Below are positions 60,490 to 64,000 of a stretch of DNA of 64,000 nucleotides, piece by piece; the first letter of the stretch is position 1, and each line of letters opens with the position of its first letter. The translations under genes and the position numbers were made by a program. Source of the stretch: Loxodes magnus (Eukaryota > Ciliophora > Karyorelictea > Loxodida > Loxodidae). Below the pieces are notes generated by a model. The model ran no database searches. It was not told the DNA's origin and was given only the letters and a program-made list of their open reading frames with translations. The stretch covers positions 372,001 to 436,000 of the forward strand of contig CAMPDV010000059.1 in the NCBI GenBank assembly GCA_946699065.1. Reading direction: 5' to 3'.

Positions 60490-60918
60490 ATGCCATTTAA
60501 GGAGATCGTAGAAACAAATTTTGAATGCGTATATATAAGATTTTAAATTTAGGATGAATATTTATAAACCTAAGCTTCATTAATAATTTAAAGGTGGAAG
60601 CATTGCTTTTTGTATATTTGACAGTCATTAATTTAAGTTATACGTTTAAAAATAGACTGCATATAAAAAATAGAGGAATTATACTATTAGAGGTAAATTT
60701 GCTCAGAGTTACTAAATTTTATCTCTGGGTAATTAATTAAACTTTATGTACTTTTAAGGGATTTTTTTATATTAAGTATACTAATTTTAACTTTTTTTAT
60801 TATTAAAAACTTTCAGCAAAGTAAAAGCTCTTTCCTTATCATTATTATATTCATACTCTAGGTTAAGTTTTGGCAAAAGCAATTTTATAAAATACTAAAA
60901 GTTCGATTCATCTGTTGA
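60490..60918 (+). CDS. Possible 142-aa membrane protein
   Basis: Frame 1 opens at ATG 60490 with good codon use (MPFKEIVETNFECVYIRF), continues through one TGA read as Trp (60619-60621), and has one strong hydrophobic segment (FILSILILTFFIIKNF) plus a second weaker one before TGA 60916-60918. If the first TGA is the stop, a 43-aa peptide results. No family recognised. Confidence 0.4.
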
Positions 60919-61149
60919 AAATAGCTTAATATTTCTATTTCGTAGTAACTTAATACTTTATAATATAAACCTTTCTATTCTTATTGAATACAGTAAGCAA
61001 TTACTCTTATTAAAATAGTAGAATAGAGTGTTATATAAAGATGAGATATAATATTAGATATATGTTTAAATGACTTCCTTCATTTCTCTTTTAAACTAAC
61101 ATGGTTTATAGAAACTTTTCAATTTTTTAATTTAGAAGGATATTGAAAA

Positions 61150-62088
61150 ATGAAGAGCAAGCAACTATGCTGATAGTATATAATTGTACTTTTCTTTTAT
61201 AATAAGTTTATTAGTACTGTTTCAAAAGAATGCCCTTAATGAGAATGTAACCAAACTCAAGTGCCTTCTAATTCTTGTGCTAAGTATTCTGATGAATAGC
61301 ATATAATATATGCAGGGTTTAATTGCAAGTAAGAGGAATATTGCTCATTAATAGACATCACTTATGATATTAACCAGATAATTAGTTTAAATAGAACTGA
61401 AAAAGAAAGTCAGGAACCCAGCTTCTAGTGTGGTACTTATAATGATTCTAATAACTTACTAGTTTTAAGATCTTCTGACGATAAGTTATAATCTAATTAG
61501 TGAGATTAGATTATAAATACGTACTGTAAGAATGTTCAAGATTAAATACGAGAGCTTTGCGATTTGTACTGCTATACTTTCTATGACTAATATGGGTTAG
61601 AATACTATTAATGCGATTTAAAAAAATTTCAGAGTAATTTCGATCAAAACAGTTCAGCAATATCAAAATGAGATTTATGTAATTAAAATGAAAAATGTGC
61701 AAGCTAGAAATGTGAATGTGTTCCTTAGTAAAATACTGAAGGAAGATGCACTACCTCAGTGTTTGATTCCGTTTACTAAGATTTGTTTTTCTCATAATGT
61801 CCTAAATCTAATGCTAGAGATTCTTGTGCCATGATGATTGTTATAAACTATGGGCATATTCTAAAAGGATTTTTTTCAGATGAAAATGAAATTTTATATT
61901 GTCTTAATGACTATTATGACAAATGAATTCTATTAGGTGCTTAGCAGGAATGAATTAGCAGGAATAAAAAGGGATACGTTGATATTTGAATTAACGTTAT
62001 AATCGTTGCTAGCATCAGTGCTTTTTTCAGTTGCTTATGTCCTTTAACTGTCAAAATTCACTTTGCAAAGATAATGACAAGAGTTTGA
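61150..62088 (+). CDS. Cys-rich single-pass membrane protein with signal-like start
   Basis: This 312-aa protein starts at ATG 61150 with a hydrophobic, signal-like segment (QYIIVLFFYNKFISTV). The following 240 residues contain more than twenty Cys in an irregular pattern with many potential N-glycosylation sites (NQT, NRT), as in an extracellular domain held by disulphides (CELYCYT-like, CASQKCECVPQQNTEGRC). One membrane span follows (INVIIVASISAFFSCLC) and a short basic tail ends at TGA 62086-62088. If that TGA is Trp, the tail would be longer, to TGA near 62353. No family is recognised. It lies downstream of the giant Cys-rich gene on the same strand but does not share its CxxC repeats. 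Confidence 0.65.
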
Positions 62089-62632
62089 GGGAGGACTATA
62101 ATTAATAGCAAAAGGAGTATGTTACTTAAAACCAAATTTTATCTATTTAATTTGTAAAAATACCTTCCTTTTGTCTTAAGTTCCTCTATTTAATAATCTA
62201 GTTTATTCAGTTCAAGCATTGGCCAATATATTTAAATAGTAATGCTTATTATATTAAACTTAAAGAATAAGTTCAATAATCAAGCTTAATATTTTATAAC
62301 TTAATCCAAATATTTCTGCATGACTTATACTTAAGCCTTTCTTTTTCTTCACTGAAGCATAAAATATTCTATTTAATATATAAAAAAAGAAAGTTAGCAT
62401 CATTTTATCCTTTAGATAGCTAGCTTCAAATAAATTAAGACTTTCGTTAAATAACTTTTACGTATTTTAATATTAATATTTAACTAACATTGTTATCTCA
62501 TCTACTTAAATTAAATTACTTGTTAAATTAACATAATCACTCTTAATACTTTTAAGTATATCCCTTTATATTGTATCGTCCTTTTTCTTTTTCAGTAACT
62601 GAATATATAGCTAATTTTTTCTGTTTAGAGTT
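62089..62632. other. AT-rich intergenic region
   Basis: Nothing supportable. A possible C-terminal extension of the upstream gene could occupy the first 265 nt. Confidence 0.4.
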
Positions 62633-63190
62633 ATGAAGGATATTAAAAGAATTGAGAGTTATGTAGTTGGAAGTTGTTGTTATTAAATTAATAAAAGGCA
62701 TACAAGTCTATAATACAAATGCTTTCAATAAATACTGCACGCATAGCAACAGCAAGCTGCTTTTGTACCATTTTCAGAGTTGTAATCTTTATAACTCTCT
62801 ACTTCATGAATTACGCATAAGTCTGAGTTTTCTTCATCTGCAAATCTCACTCTTTTCTTTTTTGGTGGGTCTTGAGCAAGTGTAGTTTATCTGCTGATTT
62901 TATTGGCAGGAGTAGTTATTGAATTGTTTACAAATGAGGAATTTTTACCAGTATTTTCTTTACTATTATTCTCAATACTCATAGGCTGTATATGAATTCT
63001 ACGAAAACTGGTTTGCTATTTAGTTTATGGTTCAGATTTTTCAAGCTCTTTTATTTTTAAAATAGAATTATCCTTCATCTGTTTATACTCTAAACTTTCA
63101 TTCATTTAATTAAAATTTATAAAGAAGCAAGACCAGCCTAATAAAATTTAGTATTTTGGGTTTTTATATTAAAATACTTTAGATTAATGA
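62633..63190 (+). CDS. Small protein with two predicted membrane spans
   Basis: Frame 2 runs from ATG 62633 (MKDIKRIESYVVGSCCYQIN) to TGA 63188-63190. After a polar, Gln-rich first 60 residues come two strong hydrophobic segments (VVYLLILLAGVVIELF and VFSLLLFSILIGCIWILR) with a short loop, then a mixed tail. Three internal TGA triplets are read as Trp. An overlapping frame (62667-62885) also looks partly coding but lacks the membrane spans. No family recognised. Confidence 0.45.
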
Positions 63191-64000
63191 TTTTACGTCT
63201 CTTCAAAACTCAATTTCTACTACTTTTCCAGTACTATTATCCTTTACTTACCTACCTTAATTATATCTTCTTTACTTAATAAGCCTGATTATTTTCGCTA
63301 TTGTTATTATACTGATCTAGTTTTTTGAATAAGTTTATGTTATTATGTTTATAGAGCTATATGAATCAAAGTAATATACTTGAAAAATACTACATACTTA
63401 AAAGCTTATTATAGATAGTTTCCACTTTTTAGATATCATCAAGATGCAATCCCTATTTGATTGATACTTTATTTCATATACTAACTTGTAATCTCTATTA
63501 TACTTTTGGTCCTTCTAGATCAATTGTTGATATTAAGCTTCTTTTTTATCATCTAATGATTTTTCCTTATTCTAGAGTATTTAGTATTTTATAATACTTA
63601 AGACTCTTTACCTTTAAGAAGACTAGAGTCTTTAATAACTAGAGAATACATTCTTAGAGTAGCTTACAACTTTTCATATAGCAAAATGTAATTAAATTAC
63701 TCACTAGTTGAATATCAAGCTAATATAGATAATATTATATCTTTAAATCATTTTATAACTAAAAAGGATATTTACTTATCTTGCAATTTCTCTATTATTT
63801 AATCTATTTAGTCTGAGTATTAAGTAACTAGTAAATAATAGATTGACTGAATATAACTAATATTTTTGGATACTTTCATATAATTTCCTTTGATAAGGAA
63901 GTCTTGCTTTATTACTGTTTTGGTCTTATTGTATGTTTTGTTGTTAGCTGACTATACGTATTTGTGATGCTATACAATCCCCTTATTTATTTATTATAAC
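63191..64000. other. AT-rich region to the end of the window
   Basis: Nothing supportable is seen on either strand. Confidence 0.4.

Noticed and set aside
62667..62885. Overlapping plus-strand ORF in another frame of the two-span membrane gene
   Set aside because: It lacks the two hydrophobic spans and ends early; frame 2 gives a more complete product, though the choice is not certain.
1..64000. Treating short table-1 ORFs as genes (standard code)
   Set aside because: TAA and TAG interrupt every recognisable protein here; standard-code ORFs are fragments or shadows of real genes.
1..64000. tRNA, rRNA, transposon or telomere sequence
   Set aside because: No cloverleaf with a convincing T-arm, no rRNA-like GC-rich block, no paired terminal repeats with a transposase and no telomeric repeat array were found by eye.

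Overview
The window is nuclear DNA of a ciliate that does not use the standard genetic code. Long frames with protein-like composition are interrupted throughout by TAA and TAG, which must be read as Gln. They also contain in-frame TGA where conserved families carry Trp (HECT C-lobe 6873-6875, RING of the gp78-like ligase 30344-30346, N-terminus of the ThiF-like protein 12275-12277). The same genes end at TGA. Gln for TAA/TAG with TGA as both Trp and the only stop matches the karyorelict nuclear code (NCBI table 27). Together with the high A+T content and very short introns, this points to a karyorelict such as Loxodes. The organism name is an inference. Ordinary ORF callers see only fragments here; the coordinates below come from manual translation with this code.

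Layout. 1-7177: 3' part of a giant HECT E3 ubiquitin ligase (+). 7585-8831: unknown protein with two proposed introns (+). 10613-11173: unknown (-). 11559-12146 and 12221-13123: unknown protein and ThiF/MoeB E1-like enzyme (+). 14037-15956: TRIM-type RING/B-box/Kelch protein (-). 17826-18635: N-myristoylation-type EF-hand protein (-). 20359-25255: TmcB-like multi-pass membrane protein with a PAS-like region (+). 26860-27556: longin-like tail-anchored protein (+). 27855-29039: Kelch-type protein (+). 29161-30676: gp78/AMFR-like membrane RING-CUE ligase (+). 32466-35633: RPAP1-like RNA polymerase II-associated protein (-). 36018-36660: VTI1-type Qb-SNARE (+). 38071-39625: coiled-coil protein with an acidic tail (-). 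40211-40849: PEX11 (+). 41252-44109: pseudokinase fused to leucine-rich repeats (-). 44956-46554: SPPL-type intramembrane aspartic protease (-). 47165-49076: coiled-coil protein with a Glu/Gly tract (-). 51552-57237: very large Cys-rich surface receptor-like protein (+). 61150-62088 and 62633-63190: small membrane proteins (+). Several short low-confidence ORFs lie between these. No rRNA, tRNA, CRISPR, prokaryotic operon signal or recognisable transposon was seen.

Themes. Ubiquitin signalling is prominent: a HECT ligase, a TRIM ligase, an ERAD-type RING-CUE ligase and an E1-like enzyme. Membrane traffic and organelle proteins (VTI1, longin-like, PEX11, SPPL) and surface or sensory proteins (TmcB-like, Cys-rich receptor) form the rest. 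Eukaryotic genes need not be linked by function, and no operon logic is implied. Introns that can be placed by reading frame are mostly 16, 19, 20, 22, 25, 28, 43 or 52 nt. Several genes lie within 60-150 nt of a neighbour and some convergent ORFs overlap. Because TGA is the only stop, open frames of 100-300 codons arise easily by chance, so unrecognised ORFs are given low confidence.
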